From: a virus
Direction: 5' to 3' (one strand)
Virus record (IMG/VR): IMGVR_UViG_3300005337_000013
Coordinates: 1 to 39,593 of that record
Length of the DNA stretch: 39,593 nt
The position numbers and the translations under genes are program-made. Of the stretch, positions 25,030-32,962 are shown one piece after another (position 1 is the stretch's first letter; each line of letters opens with the position of its first letter). The notes under the pieces are model-generated. The model saw only the letters and a program-made list of their open reading frames with translations. It was not told the DNA's origin and did no database searches.

Positions 25030-25422
25030 TTAGATCTTATCAAGGATCAATAAAGTGCATTTCTTCTCATACAATTCAATTTGAGAGGGAAGATTAATGA
25101 GATCTTCTGATTTTATTGGCAAAATTGAGGTGAAAAATTCTTTATTTCTCTTATCATTGATCTCCGCATACTTCAGATTTTTGACATTTATGAAGCTTCG
25201 ATATTGTGGACTCAATTCTATTGAAACGGGGACATCATTTTCGAAATTTACAAATGCAAATTTACCAGCAATAATCATGTCGTTGATTCTTGTGTAGGGT
25301 AAATTGTATTCGTATTTATCAAATATTAATTTTGTTTCAATTACATCACTATACTCTTGTGTGGTAAATAACTGACCTTTCGAATAAAACACACAGTCAG
25401 TTTTTATGTTTGATGTCTTCAT
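25030..25422 (-). CDS. Hypothetical protein
   Basis: 130 aa from ATG 25422, preceded by AAAGGGGAAAAATT. Mixed alpha/beta, no signal peptide, no recognised motif (markers YNLPYTRINDMIIAGKFAFV and LPSQIELYEKKCTLLILDK). It converges on the plus-strand replication operon with a 3-nt gap. Confidence 0.5.
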   Translation of the reverse strand: MKTSNIKTDCVFYSKGQLFTTQEYSDVIETKLIFDKYEYNLPYTRINDMIIAGKFAFVNFENDVPVSIELSPQYRSFINVKNLKYAEINDKRNKEFFTSILPIKSEDLINLPSQIELYEKKCTLLILDKI

Positions 25423-25640
25423 AATTTTTCCCCTTTTTCTTGATCTAAATTCTCTATTTAGTTAGATTCACACCGTTTTGTGTACAAAAAAGATCGTGTT
25501 AAAGTAATTTCAGGTTATTTTCACATTCTACTCATTTTTAAGATGGGAGTCCCACAGGCTCCCATTCTTTTCTACCAAATTGGTAGATATTGGTAGGAAA
25601 TCGTTATTTCAGTTTTTCGATTTTTTCGGATAAGTGTTTC
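25423..25640. promoter_or_regulatory. Non-coding region with terminator and operator
   Basis: A hairpin ATGGGAG-tcccacagg-CTCCCAT (25543-25565) followed by TCTTTTCT is a good rightward intrinsic terminator. Next comes CTACCAAATTGGTAG (25572-25586), a perfect 15-bp palindrome, and a third half-site ATTGGTAG (25589-25596). The three half-sites look like an operator for a dimeric repressor, perhaps one of the ribbon-helix-helix-like proteins encoded beside it. Confidence 0.5.
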
Positions 25641-25829
25641 CTATAAGATTTCTATTCCCATTACTTTTCTTTTCTTAGATACCTCTTTGTTCTTTTTTTG
25701 ACATTTAACCCAATGATCTATCAACAACTCAACCTGATTGCTAAATTTTCTATCAAGTTCAATGCATTCCTTCTTAAATCTCTTCATCACTTCGGAATCA
25801 ATCGTGAATGTGTATTTCTCATGTGTCAT
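25641..25829 (-). CDS. Ribbon-helix-helix-like DNA-binding protein
   Basis: 62 aa. KYTFTIDSEVMKRFKKECIE is a beta strand followed by a basic helix, then FSNQVELLIDHWVKCQK as the second helix, the plan of Arc/CopG repressors. The C-terminal tail is basic (KKNKEVSKKRK). It ends close to the palindromic half-sites at 25572-25596, which are plausible targets. Last gene of the minus-strand regulator operon. Confidence 0.6.
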   Translation of the reverse strand: MTHEKYTFTIDSEVMKRFKKECIELDRKFSNQVELLIDHWVKCQKKNKEVSKKRKVMGIEIL

Positions 25830-26013
25830 TTTTATCCTTTAAAGAAATAGATTTCCATTCTCGAAATATTCTAACAAATTTAGCTTCATTTGAATCAGTA
25901 TCGCTCCTATCCATGAAGATAACAATCTCTTTTTCAGAACCAAAAAGTTGAAAAAATTCAGCTTCAACATAAAAAACTTCATCGTTTTTTAATTTTATTT
26001 CATATTTTTTCAT
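25819..26013 (-). CDS. Hypothetical small protein
   Basis: 64 aa, starting MKKYEIKLKNDEVFYVEAEF; the short beta-rich plan and FVRIFREWKSISLKD end give no family match. It lies 2 nt after the GroES stop and overlaps the next start by 11 nt, so it is a co-translated member of the operon. Confidence 0.5.
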   Translation of the reverse strand: MKKYEIKLKNDEVFYVEAEFFQLFGSEKEIVIFMDRSDTDSNEAKFVRIFREWKSISLKDKNDT

Positions 26014-26015
26014 TC

Positions 26016-26294
26016 TTATTCCTTCACAATCGCAATCAAATCATCCAAATTAAAGATCGTGAAAGTTTCATCTTCTATAGATACTTCTTGTCCCGAATAC
26101 TTCTGAGTCATAGCAACGTCTCCAACTTTTACAATGGAGTCTTTTACATTAGTTCCTAATGCAACAATCTTAAATCTATCTGGTTTTTTCTTAGATGAAT
26201 CGGGAAGAATCAATCCTCCTTTAATCGTTTCATCCTCAACTATAGTTTGACCTAAAACTCTATTTCCTAATGGCTTAAATTTTGATTTTTTCAT
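26016..26294 (-). CDS. groES: Phage-encoded GroES co-chaperonin
   Basis: 92 aa, slightly shorter than typical bacterial GroES (about 95). It reads FKPLGNRVLGQTIVEDETIK then GGLILPDSSKKKPDRFKIVA; GGLILPD is in the mobile loop that docks on GroEL. VKVGDVAMTQKYSGQEV and DDLIAIV complete the Cpn10 fold. The ribosome-binding site TAGGAGAACAC is excellent. Phage GroES analogues (T4 gp31, for example) let host GroEL fold a large capsid protein; whether that applies here is inference. It sits among small regulator genes, not near the capsid. Confidence 0.9.
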   Translation of the reverse strand: MKKSKFKPLGNRVLGQTIVEDETIKGGLILPDSSKKKPDRFKIVALGTNVKDSIVKVGDVAMTQKYSGQEVSIEDETFTIFNLDDLIAIVKE

Positions 26295-26302
26295 GTGTTC
26301 TC

Positions 26303-26455
26303 CTACTTAAATTCATTCTTATTTAGCATATATAAATCATATAGGTCATAGCACAATTCTTCTTCACTATATAAATCATCTAATCGTCTTAACTCTTCAA
26401 TGTCAATATAATCTATTGGATCAATTTCTTCTTCGTACGTTTCGTTATTATACAT
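26303..26455 (-). CDS. 50-aa acidic small protein
   Basis: ATG 26455 with AGGAG about 12 nt upstream; the start overlaps the previous stop by 8 nt, and its stop overlaps the GroES ribosome-binding site. About a third of its residues are Asp or Glu (ETYEEEIDPIDYIDIEELRR), with many tyrosines, a DNA-mimic-like composition. Function unknown. Confidence 0.5.
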   Translation of the reverse strand: MYNNETYEEEIDPIDYIDIEELRRLDDLYSEEELCYDLYDLYMLNKNEFK

Positions 26456-26684
26456 AAAATAACTCGCTCCTCAGGTTTCGTATGTCATTCCTCATACAAA
26501 TTGCTTGCCAATTATATCTTTCCAATTCTAATATTAATTCACCAAGTCCAGGTTTTGTGGTAAAATCATCTTGGCAGATTAAATCATCAGATCGTAAAAT
26601 CACACGTTCACTGTCGCATATTGTTTGTATCAATAAGCACAGTGAATCTGCGGTTTTTACCAATTCATCTAATTCACTTTTCAT
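26448..26684 (-). CDS. Hypothetical small helical protein
   Basis: 78 aa from Met at 26684, 7 nt after GGAG; an ATG four codons earlier lacks a site. Helical (MKSELDELVKTADSLCLLIQ then ELILELERYNWQAICMRNDI), no recognised domain. Overlaps both neighbours by a few bases, so the operon is tightly coupled. Confidence 0.5.
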   Translation of the reverse strand: MKSELDELVKTADSLCLLIQTICDSERVILRSDDLICQDDFTTKPGLGELILELERYNWQAICMRNDIRNLRSELFYV

Positions 26685-26847
26685 CTTTTTCTCCATTGTT
26701 TTTTGAGACTTCGGTCTCGATTTTGTTATTTCTTTCCATTATTTTCTGAAACAAAGCGTATCTGTAAAGAGACTGAGAATCATTAATATTTAAAGATTCT
26801 TCTAAAATTTTGACCAAACTATACTTTTCGCCTTCTGTAAGTTGCAT
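26674..26847 (-). CDS. Hypothetical 57-aa protein
   Basis: ATG 26847 behind AAAAAAAGGAAATAAA. A helical, charged small protein (MQLTEGEKYSLVKILEESLN then SLYRYALFQKIMERNNK) with no known motif. It overlaps the next start by 11 nt. Confidence 0.5.
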   Translation of the reverse strand: MQLTEGEKYSLVKILEESLNINDSQSLYRYALFQKIMERNNKIETEVSKNNGEKDEK

Positions 26848-26985
26848 TTTATTTCCTTTTTTTATTTTTATATATCAATGAACCGCTACAACCAGCTCGT
26901 TTATCCGATTAACGAGGCTCCTGGGAGACTTGCCCTTTGATAACACCAATATAACACATGTTTGTATTTATTCCAATACTACTAA
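26848..26985. other. Short non-coding gap with a stem-loop
   Basis: 138 bp between two minus-strand genes. It can form CTCGTT-tatccgatt-AACGAG with flanking CCAG...CTGG, richer in G+C than its surroundings. No promoter stands out. It may be a leader or processing structure for the downstream small genes. Confidence 0.35.
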
Positions 26986-27195
26986 TTATTTTAATGTATT
27001 CCCAAACAAATCAAGTTGCGCTTTAGGTACAGGAAATGCAACAGCAACCAATTCTCTTAATGTTTCTGATATAGTCACTATTCTTCCTGTCTGTTTAGTC
27101 ATCTGTACCGCTCTCTTCTCAATTTCTTTGGCTTGTGCTTTAGATACCACAAAAGAAATTCTTACTTGTTCTTTAATTTTTTTCGGTCTTGGCAT
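26986..27195 (-). CDS. Ribbon-helix-helix (CopG-like) regulator
   Basis: 69 aa with AAGGATTTTAAG before ATG 27195. MPRPKKIKEQVRISFVVSKA then QAKEIEKRAVQMTKQTGR then TISETLRELVAVAF gives strand-helix-helix, with the helix-capping ISETLREL typical of CopG/MetJ-type repressors. First gene of the minus-strand regulator operon, next to a control region with repeated motifs. It may regulate both divergent promoters. Confidence 0.7.
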   Translation of the reverse strand: MPRPKKIKEQVRISFVVSKAQAKEIEKRAVQMTKQTGRIVTISETLRELVAVAFPVPKAQLDLFGNTLK

Positions 27196-27490
27196 CTTAA
27201 AATCCTTGTTGCGTGGTAATGTATACCTTATATAACGCTTTGTGGAAACTGTTCAATACTTATCTAAACATTTGACATTGTTCATTTAAGACAATTGACA
27301 AATTTGCCTTTTAAATCTGGTTTCAGCAAGATTATATCTAAACAACATTTGAAAGGACTTTTCTTAACATTTGAAAATAACATCTACTCATTGACTAAAT
27401 TTTAAATTTACGTTTTAATCTAGATTTTGGCACATTTCATCTCTGTATGCTAAATTTAAACATGTTTTATACAAAATTCTAGGTATTACT
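27196..27490. promoter_or_regulatory. Divergent promoter region between regulator and packaging operons
   Basis: 295 bp without genes. Rightward promoter: TTGACT (27391-27396), 17 bp, TTTAAT (27414-27419), leading to the packaging genes. Leftward promoter: TTGAAC (reverse strand 27251-27256), 18 bp, TATAAG (27227-27232), leading to the CopG-like gene. ACATTTGAMA occurs at 27268-27277, 27345-27354 and 27367-27376; the first two are preceded by TATCTAAACA. These repeats look like regulator-binding sites. Confidence 0.6.
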
Positions 27491-27646
27491 TTGGATCGAC
27501 TTATACATAAAGTAGAAAAAGATGTTAAATCTGGTAAGAAAAAGAAAGCCGAGAAAGACATCAAGATACTGCTTAAAGCAGATAAGAAATTCGATCGTAA
27601 GGTCGAAAAATATGATGAATTAATGAAACACAAGAAAAAGAAGTAG
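27491..27646 (+). CDS. 51-aa lysine-rich protein
   Basis: Frame from TTG 27491 (AGGT about 7 nt upstream) to a stop 5 nt before the terminase gene. Very basic: LIHKVEKDVKSGKKKKAEKD then ADKKFDRKVEKYDELMKHKK, a single charged helix. No ATG is in phase. First product of the rightward packaging operon; nucleic-acid binding is plausible. Confidence 0.5.
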   Translation: MDRLIHKVEKDVKSGKKKKAEKDIKILLKADKKFDRKVEKYDELMKHKKKK

Positions 27647-27651
27647 GATTA

Positions 27652-28197
27652 ATGTCTGATCGTTTACCAGACGGTAGGTTTGCTGAAGGTAACCAACTTT
27701 CTAAAGGATTAACCAATTCCGGAAGACGACGAACCGTCTCTTTTTCTGAAGAGGAAATGATAGAGCTTGGAAAAGAGATGGTAGAATGGGTAAAACTTAA
27801 TAACCCTTTACATCTTTCTGAATGGTATACAATAGAAAAAATGTTTTTATATCATGAATGGAAAACATTTAAAGATAGGCCCGAATTTATGCCTTATTAT
27901 GAAGTTGCTTTAAAGTTAGTTGGAAAACATTATATAAATAGTAATAGTGATATTCATCCTTCAATTGCTCAAAGATGGCAAAGAGTTTACTTTAAAGATC
28001 TAAAAGAATCTGAAGATGAAGAAGTGGCTTACAAAGCAGACATTACAGAAGCTACAAAGGCTAAATACGCACAGAAAGATGAGCCTCTAGATAAAGAAAA
28101 GGCAAATCTTGATACAGCTTTAGCCACAGTAAACTTTCTTCAGTCTGTTGCTCGTAAAATGGATGATATTAAAAGCAATGAAGAACAAAAGTCATAA
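27652..28197 (+). CDS. Terminase small subunit (DNA-recognition)
   Basis: 181 aa, starting MSDRLPDGRFAEGNQLSKGL, the GRFxxGNxLSxG opening common in phage small terminases and related DNA-packaging proteins. A helical domain follows (YTIEKMFLYHEWKTFKDRPE, then SIAQRWQRVYFKDLKE) and a helical tail. It would bind the packaging site and load the large subunit encoded 360 nt further on. Its 3' end overlaps a convergent minus-strand gene by 58 nt. Confidence 0.65.
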   Translation: MSDRLPDGRFAEGNQLSKGLTNSGRRRTVSFSEEEMIELGKEMVEWVKLNNPLHLSEWYTIEKMFLYHEWKTFKDRPEFMPYYEVALKLVGKHYINSNSDIHPSIAQRWQRVYFKDLKESEDEEVAYKADITEATKAKYAQKDEPLDKEKANLDTALATVNFLQSVARKMDDIKSNEEQKS

Positions 28198-28526
28198 TGT
28201 GTAATGGGCGTTGACATTGCGTTATCAGGCAAGTTTTCGTAATTTTTAATCATTTCATCCAACATCTTCATTAGATCAGATTTTGTAGGCTTAGAGCCTT
28301 CAATGTAAAGCGGATTTACATCTTCATCTTTTTCTATGATTTTTGGGATAATTTCATTATCCATATCATCAATACGTATGAAGTTCTTAAAGTCCTTTAC
28401 AATAGACCTAAATGTGTCCTGACCACCATCTACAGCAATTTCCCCGCATTTACATGTGACCATATCGTATCGATGAAAGCTTTCAATAATAGAATGGCAA
28501 AGTTTGCATTTAGCTCTATTTCTCAT
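28140..28526 (-). CDS. Zinc-ribbon protein, hypothetical
   Basis: 128 aa. The N-terminus RAKCKLCHSIIESFHRYDMV then TCKCGEIAVDGGQD has two CxxC-type pairs forming a zinc ribbon, a pattern seen in small phage proteins (DUF7695-like, from memory). The rest is helical and acidic. It is on the opposite strand between the two terminase genes and looks like a later insertion. Confidence 0.6.
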   Translation of the reverse strand: MRNRAKCKLCHSIIESFHRYDMVTCKCGEIAVDGGQDTFRSIVKDFKNFIRIDDMDNEIIPKIIEKDEDVNPLYIEGSKPTKSDLMKMLDEMIKNYENLPDNAMSTPITHYDFCSSLLLISSILRATD

Positions 28527-28561
28527 TTTTATTCCAATAAAATTAGTTTTATATATGATAA

Positions 28562-29857
28562 ATGATTATGCAAGAACCACTCGCACCAAAGCAATTAGAA
28601 TTTATTGTTAACGCTAAATCTAAATGGAATATAGCGCATGGATCTGTTCGTTCAGGTAAGACTGTAGGAACTCTTTGGAGATTCATGCACGCTGTAGATC
28701 AATGTGAAGATAGCGATATATGGATGGTTGGTCATAGTTCAGATACTATATATCAGAATGCTGTAAGATTAATATTCGAATCACCACAATTCTCTATTTT
28801 CAAACCATTTTGCACGTGGTTTTCAGGTAAACGTCAGCTCAAATATAAAGATAAATCAATTGGAACGCTTGGCGCTAAAGATGAAGGTGCTGTTGGTAAT
28901 TTCCAAGGTAAAACCATGTCTTTAGTATATTGTGATGAGATGACCCTATATCCAGAATCCATTATAGACATGATTGATACTAGATTATCAAAGCCTCATA
29001 GCATGGGTTTTGCTTCCATGAACCCATCTTTTCCAGATCATAAAATCAAGCAATGGATTGACAAAGCAGAATCAGGAGATCCAAATTATTATGCCCTACA
29101 CTTTACTCTCGATGATAATCCTTATGTTGACGAAGGATATAAGCAACGAATCAGGGACAGTCTCTCTGGTTTGTTTTATAAGCGCAATTATCTTGGTCTA
29201 TGGTGTTTGGCAGAAGGGGCAATATTTGATTTCTTTGATAAAAAGATTCATGTCGTATCAAAACCCCCTAGATGTGCTGATTATTGGATTGCTGGTATTG
29301 ATTATGGCATATCTAATGCTTTCGCATGCGTTTTGATAGGTGTTAGCACTGGAATGAATTCTCAAATGGGTAAGTGTCTTTGGGTTGAAAAAGAATATTA
29401 TTGGGATTGTAAAAAGACAGGAAGACAAAAGATTAATTCAGAATTTGCAAACGATATTCAAGAGTTTCTTGAACCATTTGCAGTGAAAAGTATTTATATA
29501 GATCCAAGTGCAGCTGCAATGAAGTTAGAGCTTCAAAGAAGAGGGATGCATGTAATAGCCGCTGATAATGATGTTTATAATGGTATTGAAGTAATGACTA
29601 CGGAGATGGGTAAGGGAAACCTATTCATTTGTAAAGATTGTACCAATCTCATTAAAGAAATCGAAGGATATGTTTGGGATAGCAAGAAAAGTATACAAGG
29701 TGAAGATGCTCCAGTTAAGAAAGGGGACCACGCAATCGATGGATTACGCTATGCCATTTACAATCATAAAGTTACAACTTATGATCCATATAAAGATAAG
29801 AAAGGAAGAGATGATTGGATGAAAAATAGATTCGATCCATACAATAGGCCATCATGA
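28562..29857 (+). CDS. Terminase large subunit
   Basis: 431 aa. ATPase domain: Walker A GSVRSGKT (27-34) and Walker B SLVYCDEM (120-127). Nuclease domain: AGIDYG (about 244-249), IDPSAAAMKLELQRRG near 311 and GDHAIDGLRYA near 387, supplying the acidic metal ligands of the RNase-H fold. Length and motifs fit the PBSX/Terminase_6-type family. It pumps DNA through the portal and cuts the concatemer. ATG 28562 lacks a clear ribosome-binding site; ATG 28568 is an alternative. Confidence 0.92.
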   Translation: MIMQEPLAPKQLEFIVNAKSKWNIAHGSVRSGKTVGTLWRFMHAVDQCEDSDIWMVGHSSDTIYQNAVRLIFESPQFSIFKPFCTWFSGKRQLKYKDKSIGTLGAKDEGAVGNFQGKTMSLVYCDEMTLYPESIIDMIDTRLSKPHSMGFASMNPSFPDHKIKQWIDKAESGDPNYYALHFTLDDNPYVDEGYKQRIRDSLSGLFYKRNYLGLWCLAEGAIFDFFDKKIHVVSKPPRCADYWIAGIDYGISNAFACVLIGVSTGMNSQMGKCLWVEKEYYWDCKKTGRQKINSEFANDIQEFLEPFAVKSIYIDPSAAAMKLELQRRGMHVIAADNDVYNGIEVMTTEMGKGNLFICKDCTNLIKEIEGYVWDSKKSIQGEDAPVKKGDHAIDGLRYAIYNHKVTTYDPYKDKKGRDDWMKNRFDPYNRPS

Positions 29858-30096
29858 TCAAAAAAGTAGGTAAAAGATATTCAGATGGTGAACTTAAAAT
29901 CGCAGAAGTGCCTTGTGATAAAGAAGGTTGGGTGGATGCTTCTAAATTTCTTCCTGAAGATTATGTAATGTGTAGATTGGAATTAAAGAATGGTAAAAGA
30001 AAATCTGGTTGGCATAGTGGAAATAAATGGGATGGATTATGGTTGAATGAAGTAGATGAAATACTTTTTTGGAAGAAAGAAAATGAAGCTTTTTAA
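29854..30096 (+). CDS. DUF551-like small protein
   Basis: 80 aa; ATG overlaps the terminase stop by 4 nt. EGWVDASKFLPEDYVMCRLE then GLWLNEVDEILFWKKEN follows the DUF551 plan (WV..S..LPED...W.....I.FW), a distant version of the protein at 18441. Its place between terminase and portal is unusual for the family. Function unknown. Confidence 0.55.
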   Translation: MIKKVGKRYSDGELKIAEVPCDKEGWVDASKFLPEDYVMCRLELKNGKRKSGWHSGNKWDGLWLNEVDEILFWKKENEAF

Positions 30097-30171
30097 TTCT
30101 TCGGATTTGCCATAATAAAATCTTTATTGTATGTTGTTCTTTAGCTCGTATTAGGGCTTTGGGAGGCTATT
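30097..30171 (+). promoter_or_regulatory. Portal gene leader with hairpin and strong ribosome-binding site
   Basis: AATAAA-atc-TTTATT and then AGCTC-gtatta-GGGCT (30143-30158) can pair, followed at once by GGGAGG (30161-30166). The binding site is ideally spaced from ATT 30172, and no ATG, GTG or TTG follows it for 66 nt in the portal frame. Confidence 0.5.
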
Positions 30172-32283
30172 ATTTCTTTTTCTAATCCCCCTTGGAATAA
30201 CAATCAAGAACCAAATCAAGGTAATGTTAGATCTTGGTTGGATAATCTTTACAGTAAGTTCATGCCTTTAGAGCAAAGTCGATGGAATCAAGCAAACATT
30301 GATTCTTTGTTCTATGCTGGTTCTCAAACTTTTGTAAATCGATACTTTAATTTTAGCCCAACAAGTAGTTTTCAGCAGTATTATTTTAACTTGGTACAAC
30401 AACCAGTTAATATGATCACTGGTTATCAAAGGCAACATAGAAAAAATTTTAGTTATGTTCCTACGGAGAGCGCTGATCCTAAGACTACAGATCAATATAC
30501 AAAGCTAATAACACACATTGCAAATACCGAAGGGATCCATGAGCAATTCTCCAAAGCTTGTGAGCTTTCTGCTATATCTGGCATGGTTCTTATGCAACCT
30601 TATTTGGATTTTACTAATGATGACCAAGCTCAAGGACAATTAAAGTTAAAGACTTGGGAATACAACTCTTTTTTAGTAGATCCATATTTTAGAAACCCAG
30701 ATATGAGCGATGCTCAATTTGTTTGGTGTCAAGAATATATTAGTAAGCAAGAAGCGGAAAGCCGTTTTCCAGATAAAATGCAAAATATCAAACCAATGGT
30801 GGGAACTCCTCAACGATATGGTAATTTCTATTTCCTTCCTGAAAACCATAACATGGCAAGAAATGATCTAATGGTTCTTTCTTATGTGTGGTATAAATGG
30901 AAAAGGCTTAAAAAAAGGCTTTATAGTAAGTCTAGAAATCAATTTTTTGATTTTGCAGGAGGAGATGGTCAATTAGAACAAATTCTATATGCAATTCCTG
31001 ATATGGAAGAAGTAACAGTTGAAGTTCCATGCTGGAAATTAGCTGTAGTTTTAAATGATCAATTGATGTTTCAAGGAGAAAATCCTTTAGGGTTTGATGG
31101 GTGTCCATTTATTCCTATGTTTTGGAATTATGATCCTCATATTAATCATTTTGACTTACGTGTAAGATCACTTGTGCGTACAATGAGAGATCCTCAATTC
31201 TTGTTTAACTATAAAGTGATTACAAATAATGACATTGCAGCATCTACAATTAACTCTGGATGGAAAAGAAAGATTGGAGCTGTTGCTAATGAAGATAATC
31301 TTAAGAAAGCTGGTCAAGGCTGGGATGTCATCATTAATGAAGGATATGAGCTTGGAGATGTAGAGAAGATCATTCCAAGTGCAGTTCCTGAATCTGATTT
31401 GGCATTAGCTCAACAAATGGCAGATCTTATTTATAACACATCAGGTATAAATCTAGAGAATTGGGCAGGACAAACAGACAAACAGATTTCAAGTCTTACT
31501 ATGATGATGAAGCAAGCTGCAAATCTAATGGTATTTCAAAAGTATTTTGATCAATGGGATTTTTCATTAAAGCTTTTAGGAGATAAACTTCTTCAGATAG
31601 TTTTGAATAATTGGAATGCAGAAAAAGTTCAGTTATATATAGGTGAAGAACCAACTCCTCATTTCTATTCTAAAGTATTTGCTAAGTATCAAACCATTGT
31701 TGAAGAATCAGATTTAACACCTACACAGCAGAACCTTCAAGCTCAACAGATGATGGATATGAATGCTGCATTTGGAAGAGAAGTGTTTCCTCCTTCTATG
31801 ATCATTCCAAAGCTAAATATCACAGGAAAAGGGGAGATCATTCCATATTTACAACAACAAGAACAACAAGCAGCAGCTGTACAAGCAGAAGCTCAAAATA
31901 TCCAGCATACTGTAGAAGAGATGAAGTTAAAAGAGTTGATGGCTAAAATTCATAATCTATTGTCACAAGCAAGAGAAAGAGATTCTCGATCAGAATCTAA
32001 TTTTGGTCTATTTGAAGAACGTATGAGTATGATATCTAAGAATCATGCCTTAGCTACTAAAGAGAAGATGGCTGCTTTAACTCAATTGTTAGATACAGTA
32101 CAAAAATTTGGTGAAGTTGAAACATTCTTAAAATCAAATCAATTAGAATCCATAAGATATGATGATGAGGAAATTGAGAAGAATGCAAGACAAGATGTAG
32201 AAAGATCAGAAGCATCAAAAAGATTTTTAGAACAAATTATGTCTAGTCAATCGCAGAATAAACAACCAGCTGGACAATTTTGA
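30172..32283 (+). CDS. P22-type portal protein
   Basis: 703 aa from ATT 30172, or 681 from TTG 30238. ATT is preferred because GGGAGG lies 5 nt upstream and the frame SFSNPPWNNNQEPNQGNVRS is open and coding-like; TTG has no site. The body has P22-portal-like marks: LEQSRWNQANIDSLFYAGSQ, QQPVNMITGYQRQHRK, then KTWEYNSFLVDPYFRNPDMS. A Gln/Ala-rich coiled coil near the C-terminus (about 560-680) matches the barrel of long portals. The dodecamer forms the DNA-packaging vertex and binds terminase and tail. Confidence 0.85.
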   Translation: MSFSNPPWNNNQEPNQGNVRSWLDNLYSKFMPLEQSRWNQANIDSLFYAGSQTFVNRYFNFSPTSSFQQYYFNLVQQPVNMITGYQRQHRKNFSYVPTESADPKTTDQYTKLITHIANTEGIHEQFSKACELSAISGMVLMQPYLDFTNDDQAQGQLKLKTWEYNSFLVDPYFRNPDMSDAQFVWCQEYISKQEAESRFPDKMQNIKPMVGTPQRYGNFYFLPENHNMARNDLMVLSYVWYKWKRLKKRLYSKSRNQFFDFAGGDGQLEQILYAIPDMEEVTVEVPCWKLAVVLNDQLMFQGENPLGFDGCPFIPMFWNYDPHINHFDLRVRSLVRTMRDPQFLFNYKVITNNDIAASTINSGWKRKIGAVANEDNLKKAGQGWDVIINEGYELGDVEKIIPSAVPESDLALAQQMADLIYNTSGINLENWAGQTDKQISSLTMMMKQAANLMVFQKYFDQWDFSLKLLGDKLLQIVLNNWNAEKVQLYIGEEPTPHFYSKVFAKYQTIVEESDLTPTQQNLQAQQMMDMNAAFGREVFPPSMIIPKLNITGKGEIIPYLQQQEQQAAAVQAEAQNIQHTVEEMKLKELMAKIHNLLSQARERDSRSESNFGLFEERMSMISKNHALATKEKMAALTQLLDTVQKFGEVETFLKSNQLESIRYDDEEIEKNARQDVERSEASKRFLEQIMSSQSQNKQPAGQF

Positions 32284-32307
32284 GATTAAATAAAATTATT
32301 GTATAAT
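32280..32307 (+). promoter_or_regulatory. Strong sigma70-like promoter after portal
   Basis: TTGAGA (32280-32285), 16 bp, TATAAT (32302-32307): a perfect -10 and 5/6 -35 overlapping the portal stop codon. It would drive the small genes, scaffold and capsid. A small hairpin AAGGC...GCCTT and the palindrome CACACGTGTG lie downstream before the next ATG. Confidence 0.6.
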
Positions 32308-32353
32308 CATTTTAAAAGGCTAAGTTGGCCTTAAACACACGTGTGAGGTATAT

Positions 32354-32605
32354 ATGTCAGAAAAACAAAGAACAGCTAAGAATGCAAGTTCAGGCGGTAT
32401 GAGAATCGATGATCACAGTTTCTTCGCAGGATCTGGATCACCAAGATTCCCAAAAGGTGTACATACAAAAGATGAGAGTTCAGCAGAAGGCGCAGGTAGT
32501 GTCATGAAATATATTGATACAACTGAAGCTATCAAAAAAGCTCAAGTTGATAGTGTAAAACAAGTAAAAGCTCATCAAGGAAAACTTCCTGAGTATAGAA
32601 ATTAA
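32354..32605 (+). CDS. Small protein downstream of portal
   Basis: 83 aa; ATG 32354 after GAGGTATAT. Ser/Gly/Lys-rich and probably poorly folded at the N-terminus (NASSGGMRIDDHSFFAGSGS), helical at the C-terminus (IKKAQVDSVKQVKAHQGK). Co-transcribed with two other small polar proteins; likely a virion or assembly accessory. Family not recognised. Confidence 0.5.
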   Translation: MSEKQRTAKNASSGGMRIDDHSFFAGSGSPRFPKGVHTKDESSAEGAGSVMKYIDTTEAIKKAQVDSVKQVKAHQGKLPEYRN

Positions 32606-32680
32606 TTCAAGAGACTCCTTGGACGGACCTGCGACAGTTCGCACCCTTAAAAAAGGATGTCGCAATTTAAAAGGATTATT
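32606..32680 (+). promoter_or_regulatory. Leader hairpin before 32681
   Basis: TGCGAC pairs with GTCGCA (about 32631-32664), enclosing CCTT-aaaa-AAGG. The structure ends just before the AGGATT ribosome-binding site and may act as a processing or translation element. Confidence 0.4.
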
Positions 32681-32962
32681 ATGAAAAGAAATGTAGAACA
32701 AATTAATGCAAAATCTGGTTTTAAAGATCCTATAAAGATCAAAGAACAAAGAGAAATTGATAAGCCTATAGATGGAAAGAAATCTCCTTGGGATTTTAGA
32801 TGTCCTCAATATGATCAAAGAAGTAGTAATTTTATTAATGCTGGGACTCATTATGGTATTGGTCGTACTCAACCAATAGGACATAAGGGAAATCCTAAAA
32901 ATAAAGTAGATACATTGCCTTATGGAAGACCTGAAACTATGAGAGTCGATGAACAAGGTTAA
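32681..32962 (+). CDS. Small polar protein downstream of portal
   Basis: 93 aa from ATG 32681, 3 nt after AAGGATTATT; an upstream in-frame ATG at 32657 sits in the leader hairpin. Basic and Gly/Pro-rich. The segment GTHYGIGRTQPIGHKGNPK resembles GDYYGTGIKQKVG in the next gene. Likely an assembly or minor virion protein; unassigned. Confidence 0.5.
   Translation: MKRNVEQINAKSGFKDPIKIKEQREIDKPIDGKKSPWDFRCPQYDQRSSNFINAGTHYGIGRTQPIGHKGNPKNKVDTLPYGRPETMRVDEQG

Noticed and set aside
26880-26935. tRNA-like fragment on the minus strand
   Set aside because: There is one stem-loop but no acceptor stem, D arm or T arm in the right spacing.
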